A DNA stretch of 64,000 bases from UMGS1312 sp964631595 (GTDB taxonomy: Bacteria; Bacillota; Clostridia; Oscillospirales; CAG-272): the NCBI GenBank assembly GCA_964631595.1, contig CAZVXL010000003.1, forward strand, positions 39,726 through 103,725. The letters run 5' to 3'. The notes under the pieces are model-generated. The model ran no database searches, was not told the origin of the DNA, and was given only the letters and a program-made list of their open reading frames with translations. How positions within the stretch are numbered: position 1 is the first letter of the stretch; the number at the start of each line of letters is the position of its first letter. The translations under genes were made by a program, and so were the position numbers. Below, piece by piece: positions 16,561 to 25,434 of this stretch.

Positions 16561-19125
16561 ATGTCAACATTCAGAAAAAAAGCGCTGAAACTGCTTCGGC
16601 ATTTGCGGTTCTTTTATTTCCCGCTGATGCTGTGCTATCTTGAGCTCATTACACATACATTCGCATACAGATCCTTCAACAGGAACATATCGTGGGTGAT
16701 ATTCTTCTCCCTCGGTCTCGGTTGCCTGTTCTCGTTCTTTACGTCCGTCTTCTCGCGGAGGATAAATGCGATACTTACATATCTTTTCTCCTTCGCGGTC
16801 ACGCTGGTCTTCTCGGTACAGCTTGTTTATTTCCAGATATTCAAGGGCTTTGCCCCCGTATCCGCCGTAAAGCTCGGCGGTCAAGCCGTGACGAACTTTA
16901 CGGGGGGAATGTTTGAGGGAATACGCTCCGCCGCGTGGTGGCTCGTGCTTCTCTTTATTCCCTTTCTCCTGCTTGTTGTATTCGGTATCCTGCTCAGACC
17001 GAAATTCAACCGTCCCGCAAAGCTCAGGTGTCTGTATCCGCTGGTCGCCTCTGCGGCGATCCTCTGCGGCACCGTCGGCGTTATGGCTTACTTCTTCTCC
17101 GGAATCCCGTCAATATACAGAACCTTTTCAAGCTCAAGCACCTCAACCGATACGAGCATCAAGTATTTCGGTCTCAACATGACTGTTATACAGGAGACAA
17201 AGGGACTTCTGTTCCCCGAAAAGAAGGTCATAGCTCCCGTTGCACTTTCCACCTCCGAGGTCTCCGAGGAAGCCCAAGTAGACAGCGCAGTTGATTTCAA
17301 AGCGCTCTACAACAAGGCGGGTGACAATGAAACTCTGAAGAATCTCACCGCACAGCTCTCCAATATGCCCACAACTCAAAAGCACGAGTACACCGGCATA
17401 TGTGAGGGATACAACCTCATCTCGATCTGTGCCGAGGCATTCTCCCCCGAATTTATAGATCCCAAGCTCACCCCCACGCTCTACAAGCTCTCGACAAACG
17501 GATTTGTTTTCGATAACTTCTACGCCACCTTCCCAAACACCACAACAAACGGTGAATACGCCTTCTGCATGGGACTTTTCCCCGATCTCTCGCGTGAAAA
17601 GACCGACTCCAGCTTCGGCGTGTCGGCAACGAATTATCTCCCGTATTGCTACGGAAATCTTTTCAGCGGCATAGGTGCAAATGCCTACGCATATCACAAC
17701 TACGTTGCCGAGTTCTATTACCGCAATTTTACTCACCCCAACATGGGATATGAGTTCACCGCCGCAAACAGCGGTCTTGACATTGATATTTCTTGGCCCT
17801 CCTCGGATTACGACATGATGGTCGCCTCGGTCGATGACTACATCGACAGCGGTGAGCAGTTTGCCGCATACTACATGACCTTCAGTGCTCACTACCAGTA
17901 CACGCTCGACAATGCGATGAGCGCCAAAAACTGGGATATGGTCAAGGATCTTCCCTACTCCGACGGCGTTAAGGCTTATATCGCCTGCAATTTGGAGCTT
18001 GAGCGTGCTCTCACATATCTCATGGAGCGCCTCGAGGCGGCTGGCATCGCAGACAAAACGGTGATCACGCTGACCGCCGATCACTACCCCTACGGTCTTA
18101 CCGACAAGGAGTATGCTGAGCTTTCCGGTCGCAAGATAGCAAACATCTTCGACAAGCAGAAGAACAGCTTCATTTGCTACGTTCCGAATCTCCACGAGCC
18201 GGTTCACGTGGACTCCTACTGCTCTACGGTCGATATCCTTCCGACCGTGCTCAATCTGTTCGGCTTCACCTATGATTCCCGACTCCTCGCAGGTCAGGAT
18301 ATCCTCGCGCCCGATGCGGAGCACATCGCCATCATCGCAGACGGCAGCTACATTGCCGAAGGTGTGCGGTACAACTCCTCCATTATCAGATATCAGTTCG
18401 ACGAAAATTACGATGTATCAAGGGAGCGTGCCGAGGAGCTTTATCTGCTCGCAGAGAAGAAGCTCGAAATGAGCACCGAGATACTCTACAACGATTACTA
18501 TTCCTTTGTTTACGATAAGAAATCCGACTCTGCCGCGATCGACAACCTGACCGAGCAGTACACCGACGTCGGTATCATGACGCAGTCAGCCGTCTACTAT
18601 ATGCTGAAATACGATATCATGAGCCCCCTCACGGAGAACTCCTTCGGCGTTTCGACAAAAGCGACCGTGATCGAGGTCATCGACGGCATCTACCGTGCCG
18701 CCGGCAGACCCGAGATCATCGCCTCGTCCGTGGATATACCGTTCTCCTTCCCCGAGGAGTATACCGATGCGGTGGCATGGTGCCGCGCTGTCGGCATCCT
18801 CACCGACGATGATCTTTTCGGAAACGATCTCTCCCGCAAGGTACGGCTAAAGCAGCTTGCCCTGCTCACCTATCGCACCGCGGCGTATTACGGAATCGAT
18901 ACGTCCGTAGACGAGACTGAGTTTGCGGAGCTTTCGCAGGAATTCCGGCACATCGACGAGAGATTGCTTCGCGCGCTGATGTTCTGCCGCGACAGCATGA
19001 TCATGACGGGTGACGGAGACGAGGAATACGTATTCACCTCTGCCGATTCCACCAAGAATCGCAAATACGTCGCCAATACGCTCTACAGACTGTGCTCCTA
19101 CTACATATTCAAGGACAGACAGTAG
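16561..19125 (+). CDS. LTA-synthase-like sulfatase-fold protein with SLH-like C-terminal region
   Basis: 854 residues from ATG 16561 (RBS GAAAGG); the in-frame TTG at 16438 lies in the promoter. Residues 1-190 hold about five membrane helices. An extracellular alkaline-phosphatase/sulfatase domain spans 275-640: the nucleophile Thr is probably in FPNTTTNGEYAF (327-329), and the metal-site motif appears as TADHYP at 505-510. LtaS-type enzymes transfer glycerol phosphate from phosphatidylglycerol to wall polymers. Residues 665-854 are extra and read like S-layer homology repeats (YTDAVAWCRAVGILTDD, then RLKQLALLTYRTAAYYG). A fused wall-binding region is my inference. Confidence 0.85.
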   Translation: MSTFRKKALKLLRHLRFFYFPLMLCYLELITHTFAYRSFNRNISWVIFFSLGLGCLFSFFTSVFSRRINAILTYLFSFAVTLVFSVQLVYFQIFKGFAPVSAVKLGGQAVTNFTGGMFEGIRSAAWWLVLLFIPFLLLVVFGILLRPKFNRPAKLRCLYPLVASAAILCGTVGVMAYFFSGIPSIYRTFSSSSTSTDTSIKYFGLNMTVIQETKGLLFPEKKVIAPVALSTSEVSEEAQVDSAVDFKALYNKAGDNETLKNLTAQLSNMPTTQKHEYTGICEGYNLISICAEAFSPEFIDPKLTPTLYKLSTNGFVFDNFYATFPNTTTNGEYAFCMGLFPDLSREKTDSSFGVSATNYLPYCYGNLFSGIGANAYAYHNYVAEFYYRNFTHPNMGYEFTAANSGLDIDISWPSSDYDMMVASVDDYIDSGEQFAAYYMTFSAHYQYTLDNAMSAKNWDMVKDLPYSDGVKAYIACNLELERALTYLMERLEAAGIADKTVITLTADHYPYGLTDKEYAELSGRKIANIFDKQKNSFICYVPNLHEPVHVDSYCSTVDILPTVLNLFGFTYDSRLLAGQDILAPDAEHIAIIADGSYIAEGVRYNSSIIRYQFDENYDVSRERAEELYLLAEKKLEMSTEILYNDYYSFVYDKKSDSAAIDNLTEQYTDVGIMTQSAVYYMLKYDIMSPLTENSFGVSTKATVIEVIDGIYRAAGRPEIIASSVDIPFSFPEEYTDAVAWCRAVGILTDDDLFGNDLSRKVRLKQLALLTYRTAAYYGIDTSVDETEFAELSQEFRHIDERLLRALMFCRDSMIMTGDGDEEYVFTSADSTKNRKYVANTLYRLCSYYIFKDRQ

Positions 19126-19186
19126 TGCGACCGACACTTAACTTGACAGAAATTTCACCAAAGTCAAATATTTTTCCGATTTGGTA

Positions 19187-19215
19187 TTGCTTTTTCGATA
19201 CCTCTGTGATATAAT
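19187..19215 (+). promoter_or_regulatory. Sigma-A promoter of rpmB
   Basis: TTGCTT (19187-19192), 17 bp, TATAAT (19210-19215) with extended GTGA. Confidence 0.82.
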
Positions 19216-19267
19216 ATTTGCTGTATGATTTTTGTAAATTTTCAACTCATTTACGGAGGTAACTGAT

Positions 19268-19453
19268 ATGGCTAAATGTAGCATTTGCGGAAAAGGCGTA
19301 GTCTTCGGACAGAACGTCTCTCACTCACACCGCAGAACCAACAGAGCTTGGAAGCCTAACATTAGAAAGGTTAAAGCTGTTGTAAACGGAACACATACCA
19401 CTGTTCATGTTTGTTCCCGTTGCCTGCGCTCCGGCAAAATAGAGCGAGTATAA
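19268..19453 (+). CDS. rpmB: 50S ribosomal protein L28
   Basis: 61 residues, normal length. Zinc-ribbon form: CSICGK near the N terminus and CSRCLRSGK near the C terminus supply four cysteines. The L28 signature VSHSHRRTNRAWKPN is present. Monocistronic between its own promoter and terminator; AGG AGG-like site (ACGGAGG) before ATG. Confidence 0.97.
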   Translation: MAKCSICGKGVVFGQNVSHSHRRTNRAWKPNIRKVKAVVNGTHTTVHVCSRCLRSGKIERV

Positions 19454-19470
19454 GTTCACTTATCAGACTG

Positions 19471-19494
19471 AATGCTCCCTTTGGGAGCATTTTT
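19471..19494 (+). terminator. Terminator of rpmB
   Basis: AATGCTCCC / GGGAGCATT stem with TTT loop and following T run. Confidence 0.9.
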
Positions 19495-19517
19495 CTGTAC
19501 TCGGAAAGGAGTTTACC

Positions 19518-20342
19518 ATGCTTCACAAGATAATTCCTCTGAGAGAGGAAAACGGTGATGTCACGCTTGAGGTATTCTGCACTCGCATGGGCGATACCGA
19601 TACACCCCCTCGTCCGGCATTTATCATATGCCCCGGCGGTGCTTACGAAATGTGCTGCTCGCGTGAGGGTGAGCCTATTGCGCTGAGCCTCATCTCGAAG
19701 GGCTTTCAGAGCTTTGTGCTCAATTACTCCGTCGGAGAGCACGCCGTATATCCCGCGCCTCTCGTCGATGTCTCCATGGCTGTCTGCCACGTTAAGGAAA
19801 ATTCGCGGGAATACAACGTAGATCCGGACAAGATATTCGTGCTCGGCTTCTCCGCAGGCGGTCATCTTGCCGCCGCATACGGCGTATTTTGGAATACCGA
19901 TATGGCAAAATTCGACGGAATGGAGAGCGGCGCCAACAAGCCCGCGGGCGCTGTTCCCTGCTATCCGGTCATCACTCCCGACGATAAGACCGGTCATTTC
20001 AAGAGCTATTCGAACATCTGCGGAGGAGACGACAAGGTTCCTCTGCTTGCCGCAGGATACGATCCCTCCCAAAACGTGTCCTCCGACACCGTTCCCATGT
20101 TTTTGTGGCACACCTTCAGTGACGGCTGTGTGCCCGTTGACAGCTCGCTGATAATGGCAAACGCTCTCAAATGTGCCGGTATCCCGTTTGAGCTCCACAT
20201 CTATCCGAACGGTGGGCACGGTCTCTCTCTTGCGAATGCCGAGACCGCTTTCGGGAACGAGGGACTTATAAGCAGATCGGTCTCTCAGTGGCTCGGCTCC
20301 GTTGTTATCTGGGCAGAAGAACGCTGCAAGGAGCTCGGATAA
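19518..20342 (+). CDS. Alpha/beta-hydrolase, esterase/acetylxylan-esterase-like
   Basis: 274 residues, no signal peptide, therefore cytoplasmic. The oxyanion segment CPGGAYEMCC, the nucleophile elbow LGFSAGGHLAAA, an acidic residue near DGCVPVDSS and the histidine in NGGHGLSL give a full Ser-Asp-His triad of the BD-FAE/endo-1,4-xylanase-linked esterase type. Likely removes acyl groups from imported sugars or oligosaccharides. RBS AAAGGAG at ideal spacing. It faces the convergent fucosidase operon, suggesting a carbohydrate role, but no substrate can be fixed. Confidence 0.85.
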   Translation: MLHKIIPLREENGDVTLEVFCTRMGDTDTPPRPAFIICPGGAYEMCCSREGEPIALSLISKGFQSFVLNYSVGEHAVYPAPLVDVSMAVCHVKENSREYNVDPDKIFVLGFSAGGHLAAAYGVFWNTDMAKFDGMESGANKPAGAVPCYPVITPDDKTGHFKSYSNICGGDDKVPLLAAGYDPSQNVSSDTVPMFLWHTFSDGCVPVDSSLIMANALKCAGIPFELHIYPNGGHGLSLANAETAFGNEGLISRSVSQWLGSVVIWAEERCKELG

Positions 20343-20359
20343 GCCTCCGAAATAAGAAT

Positions 20360-20426
20360 AAGCTATCCCCCGTTATCGTCCCGCCGCCGCAAGGCTTCGG
20401 ACACCTCCGAGGGGATAGCTTTTTTA
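20360..20426 (+). terminator. Terminator of the esterase gene
   Basis: AAGCTATCCCC (20360-20370) pairs with GGGGATAGCTT (20411-20421), followed by six T; the 40-nt loop could hold an inner hairpin. Confidence 0.82.
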
Positions 20427-20440
20427 TTGACATAAAGCAC

Positions 20441-20466
20441 GGCGGCAAGGCATAAGCCTTGCCGCC
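20441..20466 (-). terminator. Hairpin downstream of the fucosidase gene
   Basis: GGCGGCAAGG / CCTTGCCGCC perfect 10-bp stem with a 6-nt loop, 47 nt past the fucosidase stop. The T tract on the minus strand is poor, so this is a probable but weak end of the catabolic operon. Confidence 0.55.
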
Positions 20467-20512
20467 GTATTATACTTTGTCTGTGACGCGCTGTGCGCCT
20501 CTCAGAGCGATC

Positions 20513-21757
20513 TTATTCGACCTCAGCCTCGGCTACGCGCACCACATAGTTTGCGCCGTACGGAAAGCCTGTGGCGAAGATCTCGGCACTGTCGCCCGTC
20601 TGCTTGAACTCAAGCGACTCGCCGTTATCTGTCCAGCGAACCGACTTCAGCTTTTTATCCACGCCCGTGAACTCTCTCCAGCCTATTCCGCTGCTCTCGA
20701 CAGTTACGCTTGCATCGCCCTGAATAGTCAGATCATGGATATAGAAGTAAAGCTTGCCGTCTGAAGCAAGAGCGAAATCCTTACTCTTACTCTTGCCGAC
20801 CACGCCGGTCGGTCTGCCCGTGTGCATTGAGCTGTATCCGCACGTTCTTACCCACTCACCGAGTCCCTCAAGAAGCGCCTCCTGCATTTTCGGGATCTCA
20901 CCGTGTCCGTCGGGGCCTATATTCAGCAGATAATTCGCGCCGACCTTTCTGCAAGCGCAGAGTATCTCTATAAGCTCCGCAAGCGACTTGTAATTCAGGT
21001 CTCTTGCGCCGAAGCCCCAGTGATCGTTCATCGTCTGGCACATCTCCGCCGCAAGGTATTTCGGTGCACCATCGCGGTCAAGCGGAGTCGGTCTTCCCTG
21101 CTCGAAGGTAACGCTGTCAAGCTCGATATGTCCGGCTGCTCCGCGCGCATCAAGTCCCGTATTATTTACAATGATGGCGTCGGGCTGGTATTTTCTTATC
21201 GTGGCGTAGAGGGCATCCTCCTCCCAATCGGCTCCCTTATTGCTCCAGAAGCCGTCAAACCAAAGTCCGCCGATCTTTCCGTAATTCTTGCAAAGCACCT
21301 CCACGGAGTCACGGAAGAACTGAAGATATCCCTTGAAATCCTCTTTAAACAGCTCATGATACCAGTCAAACGTGGTATGATAGAACAGCGGACGGATCCC
21401 CTCGGCATTACACGCCTCTACAAATTCCGCGATAAGATCTCGCTTCGCCGGACTGTGCGGTGCATCAAAATCGCTGAGTCCGCAGGTGTCGTAAAGCGAA
21501 AAGCCGTCGTGGTGTCGGGTAGTGAGGGTTATGTATTTCATTCCGGCGTTTTTAGCGGTGCGCGCTATCTTTCTCGCATCGAACTTATCCGCCGTAAAGG
21601 TATCGAACAGCTTTACATACTCCTCCTTCTCCATATGTTCAAGATTCCATACCCACTCGCCGCGTCCGAGCTGTGAATACAGCCCCCAATGAATAAACAT
21701 ACCGAAACCGAAGTTCTCGAATTCGGCGACTCTGGGAAGAATTGCAGGAATAGCCAT
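20513..21757 (-). CDS. Alpha-L-fucosidase, GH29, cytoplasmic
   Basis: 414 residues without a signal peptide. GH29 barrel motifs: FGFGMFIHWGLYSQ at the N terminus, TTRHHDGFSLYD, and the catalytic nucleophile Asp in GGLWFDGFW. The C-terminal part forms a beta-sandwich. Releases L-fucose from short, already imported oligosaccharides. Last gene of the operon; 143 nt separate it from the Gfo/Idh gene, with AAGGAG before ATG. Presence of a fucosidase points to host mucin or plant xyloglucan-type substrates. Confidence 0.93.
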   Translation of the reverse strand: MAIPAILPRVAEFENFGFGMFIHWGLYSQLGRGEWVWNLEHMEKEEYVKLFDTFTADKFDARKIARTAKNAGMKYITLTTRHHDGFSLYDTCGLSDFDAPHSPAKRDLIAEFVEACNAEGIRPLFYHTTFDWYHELFKEDFKGYLQFFRDSVEVLCKNYGKIGGLWFDGFWSNKGADWEEDALYATIRKYQPDAIIVNNTGLDARGAAGHIELDSVTFEQGRPTPLDRDGAPKYLAAEMCQTMNDHWGFGARDLNYKSLAELIEILCACRKVGANYLLNIGPDGHGEIPKMQEALLEGLGEWVRTCGYSSMHTGRPTGVVGKSKSKDFALASDGKLYFYIHDLTIQGDASVTVESSGIGWREFTGVDKKLKSVRWTDNGESLEFKQTGDSAEIFATGFPYGANYVVRVAEAEVE

Positions 21758-21900
21758 AATTTGCTCCTTAGTTATGATTTTTTACTTATATGTGCCGCCC
21801 ACGCGCTCCGTTCGGTCGCATAAGCACGGCAGTCCGAGACTCCCGGCACACCGACCGCACATCTGTACGTCTCGGTATGCGCCGCGTCTCCGCTCGCACG

Positions 21901-22857
21901 TCACACCTGTATCTCGTCAAGCATGACCTCTCTGCCGCCCTCGTTTCTGCTTCGAAGTCCGGCGACAACCATCTTCATGAGCTCGACCGACTCCTCAAAC
22001 GGGAACGGCTCCTCGCCCGTGCGAAACCAATGCACAAACAGATCAAGCTGCTTTTTGAATGCGTAATACGAATCCCCGCACTCAACGTATTTTGAGCCGG
22101 CGCTTCCGATAAGCAGCATTCCGGCGCCGGACATTCCGATGCCCTGCGCTATATTCACGTTACAGCCGGAGGCGTGCTTGATATGCACCACCGTCCGCTC
22201 ATACGTACCGGTATTTCTCACCGACACGAAGCCCTTACCGAGGAGGGGATACATCGCCTCAAGAGCGTGTATTCCGTAGGTCTCGTATTTCTTCGCCATG
22301 GGTGAGCAAATATACATAAGCTCACCGAGCTCATAGTGATTCTTATAGTAGATCTCGAATTCCTTACAGTACCGCATCGACGACGAGGTAAGGAATTTTG
22401 CGCCGTTATTGTGCCAATCGACGAACGTCCTGAGATCCTCCTCGTTATTCACCAGCGGCTTGTCGATAAACATGGGGATACCCGCCTCGATAAAGGGACG
22501 GCATCTCTCCACGTGCTCATCGCCCACATCTGTGGCAACGATCACGGCATCGACCTTGCCTATCATCTCAAGCGGATCGTCAAGCACCTCGGGGATCCTT
22601 GATGCCCTTGCAATATGCTCCGCATTCCTTCTGTCTCCCCAGCCTGTACAGCAAATGCAGGTGATCCTTGCTCCGGGGATACCGATGGTATGCTCCGGCT
22701 GCTTTGACAGATACACGGGGATTACCGGAAAGGGGCACTCCTTCATGTACTCAGGATCAAAGCCGTTGAACATCGCGCTCCACGAATACGGGTGTCCGTT
22801 TCCCTCGGTCATACCGAGGATACCTATACGAAGTTCCTTATCTCCAAGTGGAAACAT
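21901..22857 (-). CDS. Gfo/Idh/MocA-family oxidoreductase
   Basis: 318 residues. N-terminal Rossmann domain (LRIGILGMTEGNGH) and the family motif seen as MFIDKPLVNN (Asp-Lys-Pro in place of Glu-Lys-Pro), followed by an alpha/beta substrate domain. Such enzymes oxidise or epimerise sugars with NAD(P). RBS AAGGAGAA; 11 nt after the aldo/keto reductase stop, so co-translated. Substrate unknown; a sugar from the fucosidase/NagA context is likely. Confidence 0.87.
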   Translation of the reverse strand: MFPLGDKELRIGILGMTEGNGHPYSWSAMFNGFDPEYMKECPFPVIPVYLSKQPEHTIGIPGARITCICCTGWGDRRNAEHIARASRIPEVLDDPLEMIGKVDAVIVATDVGDEHVERCRPFIEAGIPMFIDKPLVNNEEDLRTFVDWHNNGAKFLTSSSMRYCKEFEIYYKNHYELGELMYICSPMAKKYETYGIHALEAMYPLLGKGFVSVRNTGTYERTVVHIKHASGCNVNIAQGIGMSGAGMLLIGSAGSKYVECGDSYYAFKKQLDLFVHWFRTGEEPFPFEESVELMKMVVAGLRSRNEGGREVMLDEIQV

Positions 22858-22868
22858 AATATTTCTCC

Positions 22869-23810
22869 TTACTGTTTTTTGGATCTTGACAGAACCTTCA
22901 TTATTTCGGGAATATCGACACGCTCAAATTCGGTGCGTATCCGTGAGAGCGTGGTCTCGGACAGGCTCGGCGCATCAAAATATGCGATATTGCACGCCAC
23001 CTGCTCGGGAGTGTCCGCGCCGAGCACAAGGCTCGTTACACCGGCGGCATCGCGCATAAAAGCGATGGCAAGCTGTGCAACGCTCATTCCCTCGGAGGCG
23101 GCAAGAGAGCGCAGGAGACGTATTCCGGACGATGCGTGCTCGATAAGTATGGGGTCCTCCAGCTTATCGGGATCAAGGAAAAAGAGCCCCTGCAAAAACA
23201 CGCTTCTCACAAACACCGTGATCTCACGCTCACGGAGCTTTTCGACAGTGCCGGAATTTATGAGCCTTTGGTCAAATATGCTCATCGGGATCTGCGTCGA
23301 GGTATACTCGGGATATTTAAGCATCTCCTCGACCTCAGCGGCGCCGTAAACAGATGCTCCGACCGAATCGGTATAGCCGCGGCGAACGAGTGAATACATT
23401 GCCTCGGCTCCCGCTCTGCCGTACGCGGCGATATCTCCCGCAACGTGGAGCATTACGTTATTTACTTTGTCCACTCCGAGCCTTTCAAGAGAGGTCTCCA
23501 TTTCGGACACAACGAATTTTTCGATCTCTCCGGCGCTGTCGCCCTCAAGCTTCCGTATTTTCGTTGTGATATAGGGGGTCTCCCCCTCCCACGTCCTCAG
23601 AAATCTTCCGATGACCTCCTCGGAATCGCCGTAAACTCTTGCGGTATCAATGGAGGTAACTCCGTTCTCAAGAGCGGTGCGAAGCATGGAAAAGCTCTTT
23701 TCTTCATCGGGCTTTCCGCCCTCATTGGCAATTCCGTAATTCATGCCGAGCTGTACGGTGCCGACAGTCATACCGGACAGCTTTTTTCCTTTAATGTCGG
23801 TATACTTCAT
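22869..23810 (-). CDS. Aldo/keto reductase
   Basis: 313 residues, TIM barrel. The catalytic tetrad is visible: Asp and Tyr in SIDTARVYGDSEE, Lys in ITTKI, His in VMLHVAG. Start ATG is one base after the aldolase stop, so translation is coupled. In a deoxysugar pathway such an enzyme could reduce lactaldehyde or oxidise a sugar; this is inference from context. Confidence 0.87.
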   Translation of the reverse strand: MKYTDIKGKKLSGMTVGTVQLGMNYGIANEGGKPDEEKSFSMLRTALENGVTSIDTARVYGDSEEVIGRFLRTWEGETPYITTKIRKLEGDSAGEIEKFVVSEMETSLERLGVDKVNNVMLHVAGDIAAYGRAGAEAMYSLVRRGYTDSVGASVYGAAEVEEMLKYPEYTSTQIPMSIFDQRLINSGTVEKLREREITVFVRSVFLQGLFFLDPDKLEDPILIEHASSGIRLLRSLAASEGMSVAQLAIAFMRDAAGVTSLVLGADTPEQVACNIAYFDAPSLSETTLSRIRTEFERVDIPEIMKVLSRSKKQ

Positions 23811-23811
23811 A

Positions 23812-24597
23812 TCACTTCACATCGCAGATATCACGTCCGCTGACCCCTCCCGCAAGATCTCTGTAATACTGCCACAGGCCGACCACATCCGCGCCCGTGC
23901 TTATAAAGGTATAGCCCATTTCCACAAGTGAATCAAAGTTCGCGGGGCTGCCCACGGTGCCGGCAAATTTTCCGTTGGCGCGTGCCGTCTTTGCTATAAG
24001 GCGGCGCACACGGTCGATCTCGGGATCATTGCCGCAGGGGTCTCCGATACCCTGACTGAAATCGGCGGGGCCGAAAAAGATCATATCTATTCCGTCAAGA
24101 GCGCATATTTCCTCAAGCTCCGCAAGCGGCTCGGGATCCTCGATCTGCACCACGGTAAAGCGTTCTGCGTTCGCTTCTTTTATATAATCCGCGGCATCCA
24201 CAAGGCAGTATTTTCCGTCGGCGTTTCCTCCGTCAAGAGGACGTCTGCCTATCGGGTGGAATTTGGTATAGTAAACTATGCGCTTTGCCTCCTCAAGGCT
24301 CATCAGGTGAGGCACCATAACTCCGGTGGAATCTCCCTCAAGAGGGCATACGATATCGCTGTAACAGCCCTTGGATACTCTCGTGAGCGTATCCACGTCG
24401 TATATTTTCGCCGCTCTGACGGCATTCTCGATATACGAGTAGTCACTCGGAACGTGCTCCATATCAAGCCAAATGCAGTCAAATCCGCACATTGCGGCAA
24501 TCTCGGCGTTTCGTGTGTCGGCAAGGTTGAGCTTCACGCAGGTGGCGACCTTGCCGTTTCTCATTTGCCGGAGAACACGGCTCTTTCTCATATGCAT
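23812..24597 (-). CDS. HpcH/HpaI-family aldolase
   Basis: 261 residues. Class II pyruvate aldolase fold: IWLDMEHVPSD near the N terminus, the metal-binding Glu in VQIEDPEPL and the Asp/Gly segment FFGPADFSQGIGDP. The family cleaves 2-keto-3-deoxy sugar acids to pyruvate plus an aldehyde. Two close ATGs (24597, 24591); the first is better spaced from CGGAG. Middle of the catabolic operon, one base before the aldo/keto reductase. Confidence 0.9.
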   Translation of the reverse strand: MHMRKSRVLRQMRNGKVATCVKLNLADTRNAEIAAMCGFDCIWLDMEHVPSDYSYIENAVRAAKIYDVDTLTRVSKGCYSDIVCPLEGDSTGVMVPHLMSLEEAKRIVYYTKFHPIGRRPLDGGNADGKYCLVDAADYIKEANAERFTVVQIEDPEPLAELEEICALDGIDMIFFGPADFSQGIGDPCGNDPEIDRVRRLIAKTARANGKFAGTVGSPANFDSLVEMGYTFISTGADVVGLWQYYRDLAGGVSGRDICDVK

Positions 24598-24622
24598 ATC
24601 GTCGATCTCCGTTAATCAGTTT

Positions 24623-25408
24623 TTACTTTGCCGAATATCCGCCGTCGACCGGTATTACGGCTCCGGTCGTATATGCGGATGCTTCGGAGGCAAGATATAC
24701 GAGAATTCCCTTGATATCCGTACCGCTTGCCATGCGGCGCAGGAAGGTCGCCTTTTTGTACTGCTCAAGGAATTCTTCCTTTTGGTTATTGAAAAGTCCT
24801 CCGAGGGAGAGGCAGTTACAGCGCACTCCCGACGGGCCGTAGTATGCCGCCATGAATCTTGTGAGATTGTGCATACCGCCCTTATGGAAATAGTAATCGG
24901 GTGCTCCGTTTGAGCTCATTTCGGGACAGCCCTCGTAGAGAGTGTCATTAAGTCCGAGATCACCCATATATGAGCCGATATTGATTATGGAACCGCTGCC
25001 CATCTCCGCCATATGATCTCCGAAGGCGCGTGTGATCATAAACAGACCTGTCGCATTGACCGCCATGCTCTCGGCAAAGACCTCGGCGGGATCGCCGTAA
25101 TGCTTGAACGGGCGAAGCACGGAATTATTCACAAGGATATCCACCCTGCCGTGCTTCTCTATCATACGGGAGAGCAATGCCCTTATGCTTTCCTCACTGC
25201 TCTGATCGTACTCATCGGCATAAACGCTGTAGCCTCTTTCCCTCAGCTCTGCGGCATATTTCTCGTTTGCATCTATATGACGTGATGCGGTCCAGACTGT
25301 GGCGCCCGCCTCCGCAAGAGCCTCGGTCATCTGACGGCCGTAGTTACCGGCGCCGCCGGTAACGAGCGCCACCTTGCCGTCAAGCTTAAACATATCAAGT
25401 ACAGTCAT
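24623..25408 (-). CDS. SDR-family dehydrogenase
   Basis: 261 residues from ATG 25408, which has GGAG 8 nt upstream; the ATG at 25420 overlaps that ribosome site. Rossmann motif VALVTGGAGNYGRQM at the N terminus, NNSVLRP, a catalytic Ser in IINIGSYMG and Tyr-x3-Lys in YYFHK. Probably oxidises a sugar or sugar acid with NAD(P). Lies between the ceramidase-like gene and the aldolase. Confidence 0.9.
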   Translation of the reverse strand: MTVLDMFKLDGKVALVTGGAGNYGRQMTEALAEAGATVWTASRHIDANEKYAAELRERGYSVYADEYDQSSEESIRALLSRMIEKHGRVDILVNNSVLRPFKHYGDPAEVFAESMAVNATGLFMITRAFGDHMAEMGSGSIINIGSYMGDLGLNDTLYEGCPEMSSNGAPDYYFHKGGMHNLTRFMAAYYGPSGVRCNCLSLGGLFNNQKEEFLEQYKKATFLRRMASGTDIKGILVYLASEASAYTTGAVIPVDGGYSAK

Positions 25409-25434
25409 AATAATCTCCATACAGCCTTTGCTGT

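Noticed and set aside
17143..18324. 393-codon minus-strand frame inside the LtaS-SLH gene
   Set aside because: Antisense shadow of a gene with clear sulfatase motifs, promoter and ribosome site on the plus strand.
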